From: Sweltsa coloradensis
Taxonomy: Eukaryota; Arthropoda; Insecta; Plecoptera; Chloroperlidae
Length of the DNA stretch: 64,000 bases
Assembly (NCBI GenBank): GCA_024449915.1
Contig: JAMZAV010002186.1
Span: 62,001-126,000, forward strand
Reading direction: 5' to 3'
This document shows positions 45,567-58,369 of the stretch, piece by piece; position 1 is the first letter of the stretch, and the number at the start of each line of letters is the position of its first letter. Below the pieces are notes generated by a model. The model was given only the letters and a program-made list of their open reading frames with translations. It did no database searches and was not told the origin of the DNA. The position numbers and the translations under genes are program-made.

Positions 45567-46145
45567 CGACTTACACGGATACACCGTAACCGTTTTTTTT
45601 TTTGTTAATTGTTGTGTTTAAATGCATTTTGTTGTAATGCTACTATTCCAAATATTACGAAATGTATTATTGTTTTCTGCTCATTTAGATTTATTAGTTG
45701 TCCCTTTGTAAAAAAAACTAAAAACTTAAATTAAAAAAATGATAAATGTTTTGGTTAGTTAGTACGGATCCCCCCCAATGCAAAACATGTTTTCCCACAA
45801 AGCGGTCTAGTTAAAGTTCGTTTGGAAACCCCGACACCCGGGTTCAACGAACAGAGCCAATGGGGGGACGGGACATTAATTAGTCCTCTCAGCCAACAGA
45901 TCTAAAGAAAGATGGAAACTTCTTTCTTTTTTTAAACCAAATGCCTGCATATTTAACTGATTCATCTACAATTTTTTCTTTTTTAATCAAAAAGAGAAGG
46001 CTCAGTCAAGTAGGCATCCTGAAGTGGTGGGGTCATTTCTATTTAGGTAACCTGTCCCGCCAAAGTTAACCACCAACGCTAGACCCCCCCACCCCCGTAA
46101 TAGATTTTGAGAGATGGGGCCCGCCATTGCGTCCTTCCTTCAAAA

Positions 46146-47116
46146 CTATAGGAAACGCCCCGTTGGACGCGTTGATAAGCGAGCACGTGCTATAGCTAGA
46201 CCACATTGCATATTTTTAAATTTTAAAATTTGCGACTTAACATCCACGGGCCAGTTTCCAAAATTTTTTATTATGGCCAAGGTATTGGGTAAGCCCGTCG
46301 GTAAAACCTTTACTTTGGAAAAAAAATCCACTGCCATCTGAGGGAAACCTTGACATTATTTTTTTGGGAAAACTATTTTAACTCTTTGGTAATAACAAAT
46401 AAACATGCTTCCTCAATAGTATTTTGATACTTCTAGGTGGCAGTGCATAGTGACCAGAATTATCGTGCAAACTTTTCGTGCCATGGTAACTTACTTTTTT
46501 AAATGTAATTTCCATCACACTACTTATCGATCAAATAAATTTTAACATATTCTGAGGACGACATTCTAAATGTTTGGCCACCTCGATTTGTCGCCGTTTA
46601 TTTGAAAAAAAACTTTCAAACTAATGAAATTTTTTAAAACTTTTTAAACGATTTGCCACAAAATATGCTTAAATCGATCGAAGTTTGCGGTGGTCCAAAT
46701 TTCAACGATCCGAACTCTGTTCGACGCTATCATGGGGCCAAAAAAAGCTGCGCGACTTTCGTTGCCATGTAAGGGAAAACTTGTTATAATGTAATTCCAA
46801 TCTACACTACTTATCGGATCAAAATAAAATTAACATTTGTGACCGGCGGACATTTAAATGATTTGGCCACTCGATTTTGTCGCCGTTTAGTTTGAAAAAA
46901 AAACTTTCGATTAACTTTAAATGTAACTTTTTAACTTTGAATAATTTTGCCACAAAACTAATGCCATTCAATCGAGAACGAAGCTTGCGGAGGTCGAAAT
47001 TTCAACCGATTCGAGCCTCTTCGAACGTTATGGCGAAACATAAAAACAAAAAACAAAAAAAAAACAAAACATGACTAATTTTTCCGGCAGAGTCAAATGG
47101 AAACGCTCGCTTAAAT
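46146..47116 (+). repeat. GGAAACGCTC repeat, copy B1
   Basis: Counterpart of 34219-35242, including its internal duplication, with heavy base loss. Confidence 0.8.
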
Positions 47117-47698
47117 CAGGCAATATTTTCGGAAAGGTTGAAGTTTTCATGCACAATAACGATACAAAGTATATTTTCTTAATTCTTTAATCGGGAGTCA
47201 GTGACACACTAAAAGCTTTGAATTAAGACCCCTAAAAAATGAAATTTTCACAAATTTCTTTGGGCAGTTGACAATTATACCAGGGTTTTCTTGTTGGATT
47301 TGATTTAGTTAGGTCCAAAAATGATTTCAATTTCTTCTTGCGGAGTGATGGGAGAGATTGCCTTGTTTACTGTTAGGATTGAATTTGACATCAATACCTA
47401 CATTTCTAGTGCAGCTAAGTTGTGTGAACGGTATCAATGTGGAAATGTTGGTTAAAAGTATTGCAGTGTGAAATATCAAACATTTTATGTAACATATACA
47501 AGGTAGAGCCTAAGCCTTGCCCCAAACAGTTCTACATGTTTGTTTTAAGTAATCAAGTTTCTAAAGCCTATATTTTATTATTTTGCCCAATATTCTACTG
47601 ACAATAATAACAGAAGGTGTACAGTGTAAAATAAACCTATTGCAATCAATTAAATAAAAATCATAGTCTATGAAGTATAAACGATGACAGGGGTTCAA

Positions 47699-48428
47699 TT
47701 AGGGATGCACTGCACACGATTTTTTTTCAATATCGTTTATCATAATGTATGCATTATCGAATCGATATTATCGATATCACCAACAAGCCAGTTCGACCTA
47801 TAAGTTGGAACCTCGATTGTGGAAAGGGTGTAAGTCAATACAATACAATCCTTTCTGTTGCTGCCTCGTTGTCTCGATGCCATGTGTTGGCTTCGTTATC
47901 AACGATAGCTCATTTCCAAACATAAATCCGAGAGTGACGCATAACCAGCCAGTGACATGGCACAACGTAAAGATAATCTCCATCTTTAGATTTGGGTTCG
48001 TGCCACTTTTGACCAATTATTGATATTTCGATACCAATATTGAATTTGTTATCGATTATCGAAATTATATCCATTATTATTTTGGGTGCATCCCTATACT
48101 TGTGTCGACCAAAAGAAAACACTCTGTCTATCCCCAATGAAAGGGAACGGTGGTTTTGGCACAATAAAACGTAAATAATCCCCATTACCTGTAATGGCCC
48201 GGTCCAAATTGACCCTATTGACAGTTTCAACCACTGGACCTCTTGAATCTGGTACTAGCTGTATTTAGAATGTCCCCTTTTATGTACTGTGTGCCACTAA
48301 TTTGCTCGTACATGAAGATTTAGAAGTGGCTGCTTTTATATTGTTTCAAAAGAAGGCGGGGGCCTCAATAAACCTGCGTCTTCTCATTGATGATTGAACA
48401 GAGTGTTACTTGGGTCGACAAAAAGTAT
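47699..48428. mobile_element. unit B copy of hAT family 4 with nested MITE
   Basis: Counterpart of 35859-36627. Both element ends are recognisable (TAGGGATGCACTGCAC, GTGCATCCCTATACTTGTG) with dropouts. Confidence 0.8.
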
Positions 48429-49406
48429 AGTTCAAATCACTAAATAATAAACAATACTTTAAAAACTAGTACATAATTCAAAACACATCTTATCAATGGC
48501 AATGCATCAGTGTTTGAATTTAGTTAATATATGAATTTTGGGGGACATTTGTTGTTGAAAAAATAAAAAATTTTACATTCTACTTCTATAATTGGCACTA
48601 TATTATACATATCCACCAGGAATGCACCCGGTGGAGGCCATTTAATTCTGCTATGTACCAACATAACGGGTTCATAGTCGCCTACTATAAAACCATTTTT
48701 AAAATTCTAGTAGTACAGCTATATTTTAAAACAAAGTCTGCCTTACATTAAGGTTGCCTTAAAAGGGACACAGAATACAAAATTAATTAATTTACAAAAT
48801 AAAATTACTTTTAAAAATAGGCCTAAGTAAAATTAGTTAAAATAACTAGTATGAAGAAATGAAAGAGTAAAAAATGATGTGAAGTATGATTTGTGAAGAA
48901 ATAAAAAACAAATATTGATTTATATTGTTACTTCTTGCTTTGCCATATAGATGATTCAAAGAATCAAAATCAATCCTTCAACCCAAGGAGCACAAGTCAT
49001 ATTAATAATTTTTAAGTTAATACATATAAGAATGAGGATAGTCTCCCCTGAGGTTCAAAGACTACCCTAACCCTTCATTCTTTAAAAGGGTTTTAATCCA
49101 TCTTCATCATTGTGTAAAATAAAGGGGAAGGGAAAGGGGTGTGAAATAGTAAAAAGGGTAGTGAAAAACTACTTACAAGAGGTATGTGTAGCATGTACTT
49201 CAAAAAGTACTCCCGGTATTATTTCAACTCAAATTATCCCAATTGTATAACATACTATTCTATTTGGTATTTGTATATCTAGCCTACGGTGGCCTGTATG
49301 ATATGTGCAAACTACTTGCTTTAACTTATTTCTGATAGGATTAAATGGCTTGTAACATCCCCCAAGCACATGGTTGTGGGGTCGACATGATGCAAATATA
49401 AATAAC

Positions 49407-50098
49407 TAGAAACGCTCAGTTGTGCGTTATAAGCAGCACGGCTATAGCTAGACCCACATTGGCACATATTTTTTTAATTTTTAAAATTCGACGTTCGCTG
49501 TCCCAGGCCATGTTTCCATATTATTTATTATTGCCAAGGTATTTGGGTAACCCTGTGAAAACCCTTATTTTGTGGAAAAAATCCAAGCCATCTAGAGGAC
49601 CTTGACCCCTTTGGGGAAAAAACTATTTTAAACTCTTTGTTGAAAATATGGGACTGTTCCTCAAAAGTATTTTGATTACTTCTAGGTGGCAGTGCATTAG
49701 AAACTTTGCGGTCTTTTTCGTTGCCATGGCAACGTTACTTTGTATAATGTATTTCATCTACACTCTTATCGGTCAAAATAAATTAACATATTCGTGACCG
49801 ACGACATTCTAAATGATTTGCTATCTCGATTTTGTCGCCGTTTGGTTGACAAAAAACTTTTGATTAACTTAATGTAACTTTTTAACTTTTGAACGATTTG
49901 CCAAAAATAAGGGCATTCAATCGAGAAGAAGCTTGCGGATGGTCCAAATTTCAATCGATCGAGCCTCCGTTTCGAACGTTATGACGATTGTAACAAAAAA
50001 ACAAAACAAACAAACAAACAAAAACAAAAAAACAAAACAAAACCAGTGACTAATTTTTCCGGCAGAGTCAAATGGAAACGCTCGCTTCTCTCGCTTAA
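49407..50098 (+). repeat. GGAAACGCTC repeat, copy B2
   Basis: Counterpart of 37649-38352, ending about 20 bp past the zinc-finger stop codon. Confidence 0.8.
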
Positions 50099-50121
50099 AA
50101 TTTACTAAAATAAAACACTGC

Positions 50122-53100
50122 TCAGAGGCTACTATTTCTTGAAATCTTGCATTTTCCGTGTTGCAGCCTCTCATGGTTTACTAAGAGCTTCCATTGAACC
50201 TTGGAACACATTGCAAAATTTGCACAGATGCAAAGCAACATTTTTTTTTTCATGATCAATAATCTCTGTAGTATTGAAGAATAAGCTGCAATACTTGCAC
50301 ATAATATACTGGACAACGTGACTAGATTCATGATTAAGAAGCTGTCCCAATGTTGTAGAGGGTTTATTTTGGGATATGTTGGAAGAATACTGGTTAGTGG
50401 TATGGGTACTATTTTCATGGGGATCCCAGCTCTTTTGGTGCTTTAAAATTTTTAAGTTGCAAACCTTACAGCATACGTGGTATGGGTTTTTGCATGGGAT
50501 AACAGCTCTTTTCGTGAAATTAAATTTTAACTTGAAAAACTTACATGCATACGTGGTATGGGTATTTGCATGGGATACCAGCTTTTTTGGGTGTATGAAA
50601 TACTAAGGAACAATCTTGCACATATACTTGACATGGGTCTTTTCATGACTTACAAGCTTTCTGGTGTATTTAATAGTACACTACAAATCTTGCATGCATG
50701 CTTTATAATATGGGTATTACCATGAGCTACTAGTTCTTCCAGTGTATTAAAATTGTAACTGGCAATTTAAAACATGTATACTTGATATGGGTATTTTCAT
50801 GATTTAAACACTCTTCCGGTGTATTTAAAAAGTAAGCTACAAAAACTTGCATGCATGCTTTAGGCCTACATGTGTTTTTCATGAACTCTTAGATCTTCCG
50901 GTGCATTAAATTGTGTATTGCAAATCTTGCATACATACTTGACATGGGCTTTTCCCTGATTTGTTATTTTGTGATTTAAAAGCTTTTCCCGGGTTGTATT
51001 TAAAAGAAAGCTGCAAACCTTGCATGGATAGTTGAAATGTATTTTTTCATGAGTGCTCACTTCTTCAAATGTATTGAACAGTGCCATGCAATACTTGCAA
51101 ATATACCTGACAACGGCATGGGTTGTTTCATGAATTTCAAGCTCTTCCGCTGAATTAAATAGTAAGCTACAAAACTTGCATGCATACTTGACATGGGTTA
51201 TTTCATGAGCCCCTAGCTCTTCCAGCGTATTAAATAGTAAGTTGCAAATCCTGCATACATACTTGACATGTGCCTTTTCATGATTTACAGCTCTTCATGT
51301 GTATTTAATAGTAAGCTGCAAATCTTGCACACATACTTAACATGTGCCTTTTCATGATTTACAAGTTCTTCCGGTGAATTAAATAGTACGCTACAAGGTT
51401 TACACACAAACTTATGAGACTTTTCATGGCATATTTGAGCTTTTGATAAAAAAGATATAAAAGTGCAAAACTTGCATTTGTACTTGACAAATGGTTTTGT
51501 ATAAGGTTTCCAACGGTATGCCCCAAAATGGGATGTTTTATGAGCTTTCATAGCCTCTAAAGAGTCAAAATTTGGTTGCATACTACGCAAAGAAAATTAG
51601 TATCTAGAAAAGTTTTGAAATTTGGGTGAAATAACTTTCTGTGTAGGATTGTTAGTAATGACATTACTTGTCATGCTTGTGCCTACTTGGGGCAATGAGT
51701 GTTTTTTTATTATATGAGCTTTAAAGTTCTTCTATAGTGCCTAAATGTAGTTTACAGACTGGACAAATGAAATTTGATTGTGATTGTGTTTGATCCGTCA
51801 GTTTAGTTGGTGATTGTACCAAACCAATGTCTTTAACATTTGGGATTTTGGTCCCAAGGGGATTCGGTGTTGGTCGTTATTTTAGTTGGTGATTGTACTG
51901 AACCATTTTTAAAATTTTGGGATCTTGGTTTGTGTGATTTGGTGTGGGCCTACTGCTCTTCTGCAACAAAAGTGAATCCCCAAAAGCGGGAGTTGTGTCT
52001 GCTCTCGTGAGCCTTAGTAACATCTTCCTCAAGGTCATTAAAGGCACAAAACCTACACTGGTACAAACCATGTCCTCTACATAATGATGCCTCAGTGCCT
52101 CTCTAGTTCCCGTTTGAGTCATACATACTATGCAAACATGTACGTCATGCGAAACCTGGTGTTTGATGAAAGCAACGCGGGGACAAAGAGACTTGTTGCA
52201 GATCGTACACCCGAGAATACTGTCTTGCTCTTCTTGCGGACTCAACCCGACGAGAGACGATTGCAGCTTGTGCACAGCTTCATTGTGTTTAATTCAAGCT
52301 TCTGCCCCGTTCAAAACAAGTCAACATCGTTTACACCAGTATTCATTAGCGTGCGTCTTTATGTGCTCCTCAAGAGATATCTGCGAGTGTAATATTAATA
52401 AACAATGTGGACATTTAGCTCAACGAGATGAGATTGGTAGTGCATTCCTTGGCCTTGTCCATAACACACATGCATATCAAACCAATTTCTTGATTTTTGG
52501 GAATGGTTTCGGGTCGCAATACTTTGTTTTGATGGCATCAATTTATAGCAAATGCTACATTTATACAAAGAATGATGCTCAAGATAATGAGTTGATATTC
52601 GCAATGGTTTTTAAAACTAATATTACAAAATGCACATTTTAAAAACTGTTATGTGGCACACTCTCCTATGCATGACAAATTCTTCTTGTGTGACAAAGGT
52701 AGCCTTACAGAGCTCACACTTTTGTGCGGGGACTAGCTTTATGTCTATGCAACAATAGATAAAAATAACTACTGAACTTCTTTCACATAGGTTACACCTA
52801 TATTGCGAATGCGCACATCGCAGGTGAATGCCGAGGTGTTTTGCATTTGAGAATTTCTGCTTACAAATGGAGCAGCTGAAACCCACTTCAGGTGGCCCCA
52901 CTCATTATCACGGTTTACTTGCCGTTGAAACTTAGAGTAGCTTTATCAATAGATGGTAACAAGGAGGTAGGACTAACCACCAATGATCCACGGGGCCCGA
53001 ATTGTTATACTTCAACTATATCCGAATCTTGGGGTTCACAAGTGTCAGCAGCTTGAGGGATCAACGATATAGCTCTTCTCCAACTTGGCCATTCAAACAG

Positions 53101-53150
53101 ACTCAGGACTCGTCTCCCCCCAGGCTCCAATCACAACGGGGTTTCTTTGT
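50122..53150 (-). pseudogene. C2H2 zinc-finger main exon, unit B (many frameshifts)
   Basis: Same exon as 38374-41400. Readable blocks include HKLQSSLVGLSPQEEQDSI, CKPCSVLFNSPEELVNHEK and the C-terminus HERLQHGKCKISRNSSL. It is broken by numerous 1-2 base indels, many likely to be sequencing errors. It reads intact where unit A is shifted (VTQEEFVMHRRVCH near 52685; AHIIKKHSLPQ near 51708). It has one finger more than unit A at about 50505-50590 and one fewer at about 51170-51400. Whether it is a functional paralogue, the other allele or a dead copy cannot be decided here. Confidence 0.7.
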
Positions 53151-53418
53151 CTGCCAATCAAAAACACGATACCAGTTGTTACTCAGTGAATGAGTGGGGG
53201 AAAAGGTCAAAGGGAGTGCAACAGGTTTCCTGAAATTGTAGGAGGCTAGGTGAGAAAAGTAGAAGTATATATAAACAACCAAAAATGTTGAAACGTTTCT
53301 GCCAGTGTGGCCTCAGGTCACTCAGCCATTAGAGAAGAACTCTGATTTAGTATAATATGACTAAGTAGTGTGGCAAGTGTTGTATTTTGTAATATACCAA
53401 AAAAATATTGGAACTTAA

Positions 53419-53972
53419 TATGGGATGCATAGGGTAGTAAAATTAGGATCCGGTTCCTGACCTTCCAGTAATCGGGTTACCCAAATCCTGAAAGCCTAAA
53501 TTACGTCTTTTATCGTCGTAGCCCCCCCCCCCCCCCCCCCCGCGAGCGGTTGAAGGTCGTCGGAAGCGTCTACAAGAAGATACCCGGCAGCGATAAGCTT
53601 ATCTTCTACTGTTGTGAACAAAACCTAGCGGTCGGCGGCCACCCATTCCGTCACGTCCTCTTCCGTGACGTCATCGCTACTTGGAAGTTGCTTGAACAAT
53701 GACGCGTCTGGCTCGGCAGCCCAGCCTTCCTCAATAGCGGCGGTGGGGGGAGGGGAGAGGGGGGTCGCCGGCCGGGCTGCTGGCAGTCTGCACTCAGTCA
53801 GCTGCATGGTGGGTGGTCTGCGGCATTTTTAATGGCTCCTTACTACGCACGGGCGCAGCGGTTAAAAACCTTCATTTTTAGTAAAATACTAACCCCATAA
53901 AAATTCGAATCCGAAAAACGGATTCGGGTAATTTCTGGATTCGGGTAACCCGGTTACCCTATGACATCCCTA
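53419..53972. mobile_element. unit B copy of hAT family 5
   Basis: Counterpart of 41671-42227 with a similar C run at 53523. The left terminus is slightly degraded. Confidence 0.85.
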
Positions 53973-54171
53973 CTTAATACCCATAATTTACTTCGAACCT
54001 GCAGCAAAATGGAGCAAGTCGCTGGATAGTGATCCTGTCACATTTTAACGAACCTGCACATGAACGTAAGCCATAGGGTTAGCAAGCTAGCTATTTTGCT
54101 AGCTAAGTTCATTCCCCCGCACATTTCTGATATAGTTCCTGCATTCATAATGAGTTTATTTTGAAACTCAC

Positions 54172-54442
54172 CTTCACCAAAATTACTAACTAAATTTTGA
54201 AATTGAACTTTTGCAACAAGCCTCCTTACTTTGTGTGTCGCCTTGTGATGCTCCACTATCAAGGCAATGTCAACTAGTTGTACACAGTGTTTACAGCCTT
54301 GCATTTCCACAAGTACAACTAGTACAGACTTGCATACAGTAATTTAACTCTTTTTACATTTTAGCACATTTCTCTAGCATAGCAGCCAATAGTCTTCGAA
54401 TAAATCCACGCCGCCGACATCCGGTGTTGGAATCTCGGTCGC
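54172..54442 (-). CDS. zinc-finger gene upstream exon (unit B)
   Basis: 271 nt, same acceptor and donor as 42436-42706. Unlike unit A it stays open to the donor at its 3' end (VQFQNLVSNFGE), though other small differences occur. It encodes the DLFEDLL helix and the Cys-rich finger-like unit. Confidence 0.6.
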
Positions 54443-55136
54443 CTAGCTCACATTCGAAGACGAGTGACATGTAATAAGTAATCTATTTTATTACACTTAG
54501 GCCAGGTGTCACTTTTGATACAACCAAAGACCGACTTATAATTGGCTAAATACTGAGAATTCGCCGTCAAGTCAGAGAGGGACCCTCTAAGGTCAGACCT
54601 TTCCTTTTAGAAATACAAAAAATTAAGAGCCATTCAAAATGTCAAACCAAGGAACTAGGAACCCTCACGAAGCTACAATTTATGGGACCGCGTCTGTAAG
54701 TTTTAACACAGAGAGATAGGAAATTCAGCACGTCCCCCAGTCCAATATCATATTTGGTGGACGAAAGCCCCGGCATCAGTGTCGTAGCCAGACTTCAGTA
54801 TAAAAGGGGAGCTCAATCTCCCAGTTGCCTCTTCTTCCTTCGTCTCTGAAGAGAGCAGCTAGAAGCAAGATAAATCATCAACCAAGCCTTTGTGTATTCA
54901 GCAGAAACTCAGGTGATTTTACTATGTGTTTATAATTCAAACGTTGGCTATGTGTTAGTAATTGTATATTTGTTGTAAAAACATGCATAAGCCCTCTTTG
55001 CCGGGAGTACTCCCAGATATAGGGGACGCTATTATGGTGAACTAGCATGAACTTTGTGTATCAATCTTGGGTCCTTCAGACCACCCCAACGTATAATTTT
55101 TCCAGACCCGATTTAAGGGATAATGAGGCGGCTTTA

Positions 55137-56976
55137 AGGGAGATCGGGTCTAGTTGTCCCAGGGTTTAAATTGTCACAGCGCTATTTTATCCTTAACAGT
55201 TGGTAAATATGGCAACGTGACCGTAGCTGTATTATGTGTCACCGCTTTCTATAAATGAGGTGCTAGTTTCATCCGGATCACCGAGGGGTTTAGTTTTTAT
55301 AAAGAAACAGTGGTTTTTCAGTCAAGAAAGTAATATTTTGTGGTTTTAGAACTTTTGTAATTGTACTAAAAATGTTCAAAATATTCTGATGAACATTTAT
55401 ATTATAAATAGGAAACGCTCTGTTGGACGCGTTGATAAGCGAGCACGTGCATAGCTAGACCCACATTGCACATTTTTTTAAATTTAAAATTTACGACGTT
55501 CGCGTTTCCAGTATTATTTATTATTGCCAAGGTATTTGGGTAAACCCTGTTTAAATCTTTACTTTAAAATCACCCCCCATCTAGAGGACCTTGACTCCTT
55601 GGGGAAACTATTTAAACTCTTGTTGACAAATAATAGACTGCTTCCTCGAAAGTATTTTGATTACTTCTAGGTGGCAGTGCATTAGAAACTTCGCGCGTCT
55701 TTTCGTTGCCATGGCAACGTTACTTTTGTTATAATGTAATTTCCAAACTACACTACTTATCGGATCAAAATAAAAATTAAAAATATTCGTGACCGGACGG
55801 GGCATTCTAAATGATTTGGCTATCTCAGATTTTGTCGCCGTTGAGTTTGAAAAAAAAACTTTCGATTAACTTTAATGTAACTTTTTAACTTTTTTAACGA
55901 TTTTGCCACAAAACTAATGGGGATTTTAAACGAGAACAAAGCTTGCGGATGGTGAAAATTTCAACTCGATCCGAGCCTCCTTCGAACGTTATCGCGGGGA
56001 CATACAAACAAAAAAAAAAACAAACAAAAAAACAAACCAAAAAAAAAAAAAAAAAACAAAACCAGTGACTATTTTTTTCCGGCAGAGTCAAATGGAAACG
56101 CTCGCTTCGCTCGCTTAACAAATTATGTAATTCCTCTTAACAAAAAAATATTGCATTAGGCTACTATCAAAATATAATAATTCTTGAACACACACTTCAC
56201 ATGATTCTGTGTCGATTCTGGCGTTGATCCGCGGTGTTCGCACTGTCCCCTACCACTTATTGCTATATTTCCTATTAAAAATACGATCTTTGGTTGGTTA
56301 TCGTCACTCGCGATTGCGTTGGGCCCTACAGGGTTGGCTTGGTCGCTTTGATTTATTGTCCCCCACTGAAAATCAGTTATATAACTGAGTGGGTAGACTC
56401 TAAAACCAATTTATTTATTTATTATCAAATGTGTTTTAGGTCAAGTTGTCACAAGCTGTCAAACGTTTTTTGAAGTAAGCGTGCGTTCAGTCTGATAATG
56501 CCTTGAAATTAGAAAAAGAAGGCGCAAAGAGGAGAAAATGTGATGAAAGTGTATAGCAGGGGCGGATACAGGGGGGAAACCCGAATTTCAGAAATTTTCG
56601 CCTGAGGTGCAATTTATGGAGGCTCTACCCCCCATACCCCCCCCCCCTACCTTGTCCAAGTTTTTGTCCAAGATTCCGCCACTGGTGACTAGGGGATGTT
56701 AGCATGTATTTTAAACTTCCAAACAATTGTGTCAACTAAACCCAAATACTGTGACAATTTACCCCATGTGCGGGCAAGTTGTCACAGTTCAAGCTTTTTT
56801 TTTAAAAAAAAACAATAAAACACAAAAACACTAAAATTGGTATTCAAAATGATTTTGTTTTGTGTAAAACATTCTGTTTGTTAGTAATAGTAAAAAATTT
56901 CCCCCACAAATGTTGGTAAATTTATCCTAAAATAAATTAAAAGTAAAAATGTGACAACTATACCCGGTCTCCCAAC
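55137..56976. mobile_element. unit B copy of the AAGTTGTCACA element
   Basis: Counterpart of 43419-45237. It hosts the repeat copy at 55410-56117 and the short hAT at about 56558-56685. Confidence 0.55.
55410..56117 (+). repeat. GGAAACGCTC repeat, copy B3
   Basis: Counterpart of 43690-44393, ending CGCTCGCTTCGCTCGCTTAA. Confidence 0.85.
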
Positions 56977-57029
56977 TGTAAAAAATAATGCATTCGTAAC
57001 AAATATTTTACATGTAATCAACGTCTGTG

Positions 57030-57744
57030 TAGGGTTTTCCAACTTTGGAAAATAAAATTACAGGATTGTTTTTGTGCGGTGGGATTGGGAAAAGTACGTA
57101 TCCTGGTACCATGGGGGGTCTGGGGGGATGCCCCCCAGCCCGTGCGGTTCTGGGGGAAATAGCCCCAGACATTTTTTGTTTTCTAACATTGCAAATAGTG
57201 ACATTTTTCTAGTTATTAGAGTGCTTTTCCCTCCAATTTCTTTTTCACTCACACATTAATTTCTTCTTTTTAAAGTGGTTCACTCATTTTCACACTTACT
57301 TCGCCCACTAAAACACAATATCACGTCGCAAAAAGGCCTTACAGGAACCCCACTGTACTGGTTGACAGCGTGACGCGAGCGATGAGATTGATGAATGAAA
57401 TGCAAGAGCCACAAAAATGAACAAAATACATACACCCGCCCCCCGACCACGTGATACACCCTTGCCGTTACGGGTGTACATTGTGCGTGTCTTTAAAAGA
57501 CTGGCTACTGCCAGTTGCGATCCATGTTGAGCTTTATCTTTTGCTTGGGACTGAAAAGCACCCGAGTTCCGGAATAATGATGTAGACAGCTCCAAAACGG
57601 ACCAAAAATTTGAAAAAAGTTGCAACAAAATATTATTCCAAAATTACGGGATTTTAGGCATCCCGTTTAACTTCAATACGGGATGGTGCCAAAACCACAA
57701 AAATACGGGAAATCCCGTAAAATACGGGATGGTTGGTAACCCTA
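57030..57744. mobile_element. hAT-type element, family 6, complete
   Basis: It starts TAGGGTTTTCCAACTTTGG and ends ATGGTTGGTAACCCTA. A 6/8 target duplication is visible (CGTCTGTG / CATCTGTA). The right part repeats ATACGGGA and CCCGTA words. The duplication breakpoint at 57305 lies inside it. Confidence 0.75.
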
Positions 57745-58369
57745 CATCTGTATTATTGCCTACTTGTTTTAATTACCTCAATCACTGATCCACCAGAGGT
57801 GCAATACCTCTAATTAAAAGATAACAATACCTTTCATGTCAATCGTTAATCATCTGTTTTATCATCAGGCCTAGATTGAACCTGTCAAACTTGGTGTCAA
57901 TCTTGGTGGAGGCGTTTTAGTAACCAGCAAACTAGCTGGATAGGGCAATGTCGTACCGTTACAATATGAGAGTTTAGTTTATAATAAACTGCCAGATGGC
58001 ATAGGCCTAAAACAAGCTAGGCTATGTAGGCTCAGTGCATTTATAACAGAGACACATTTAACCTCAAGGTATAGGCCTAGAGTATTTGTTTGGAGACATG
58101 TATTGTTGTGAAATAATAACAGATTTTGTTTTTGAAAAAACATCTTAAGAATTACCTTTTTACTTTTTAACAATGAATTTTTGGTTTAATAACAAACCTC
58201 GGGCCTACAGTAGTATATGGCTAAGTATGACAGTAGGCCCGAGCCACGCTTGAAATGCAGGACAAATATTTAAAATTTATTAATGTCCGAAAAAAGCAAT
58301 AGGGCTAGGCCTAGGCATATATAAATATTTTCTTGGGTACCTACCTATTATTGTACTCAAATTACTTAC
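57745..58369. other. non-coding, 3' side of the next exon
   Basis: AT-rich. An AATAAA hexamer on the minus strand lies near 58279 and could serve as a polyadenylation signal if the next reading frame ends at its TGA. Confidence 0.4.

Larger units (their letters stand above)
45567..57305 (+). repeat. 12-kb tandem duplication, unit B (low-quality sequence)
   Basis: It is colinear with unit A but about 270 bp shorter. It differs mainly by scattered single-base losses and by short AAA, GGG or CCC insertions, densest at 45.6-50 kb and sparser after 52 kb. That pattern looks like unpolished long-read consensus. Real differences also exist: one zinc finger gained and one lost, and a 15-bp deletion at the orphan exon. 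Confidence 0.9.

Noticed and set aside
45567..50100. Rapid pseudogene-like decay of unit B
   Set aside because: The uniform rain of single-base losses across coding and non-coding DNA looks like consensus error rather than evolution.
52130..52642. 170-codon plus-strand frame, and similar ones at 40069-40560
   Set aside because: Antisense shadow of the zinc-finger coding sequence.
57308..57628. 106-codon minus-strand frame
   Set aside because: Lies wholly inside a hAT element and shows no transposase motif.
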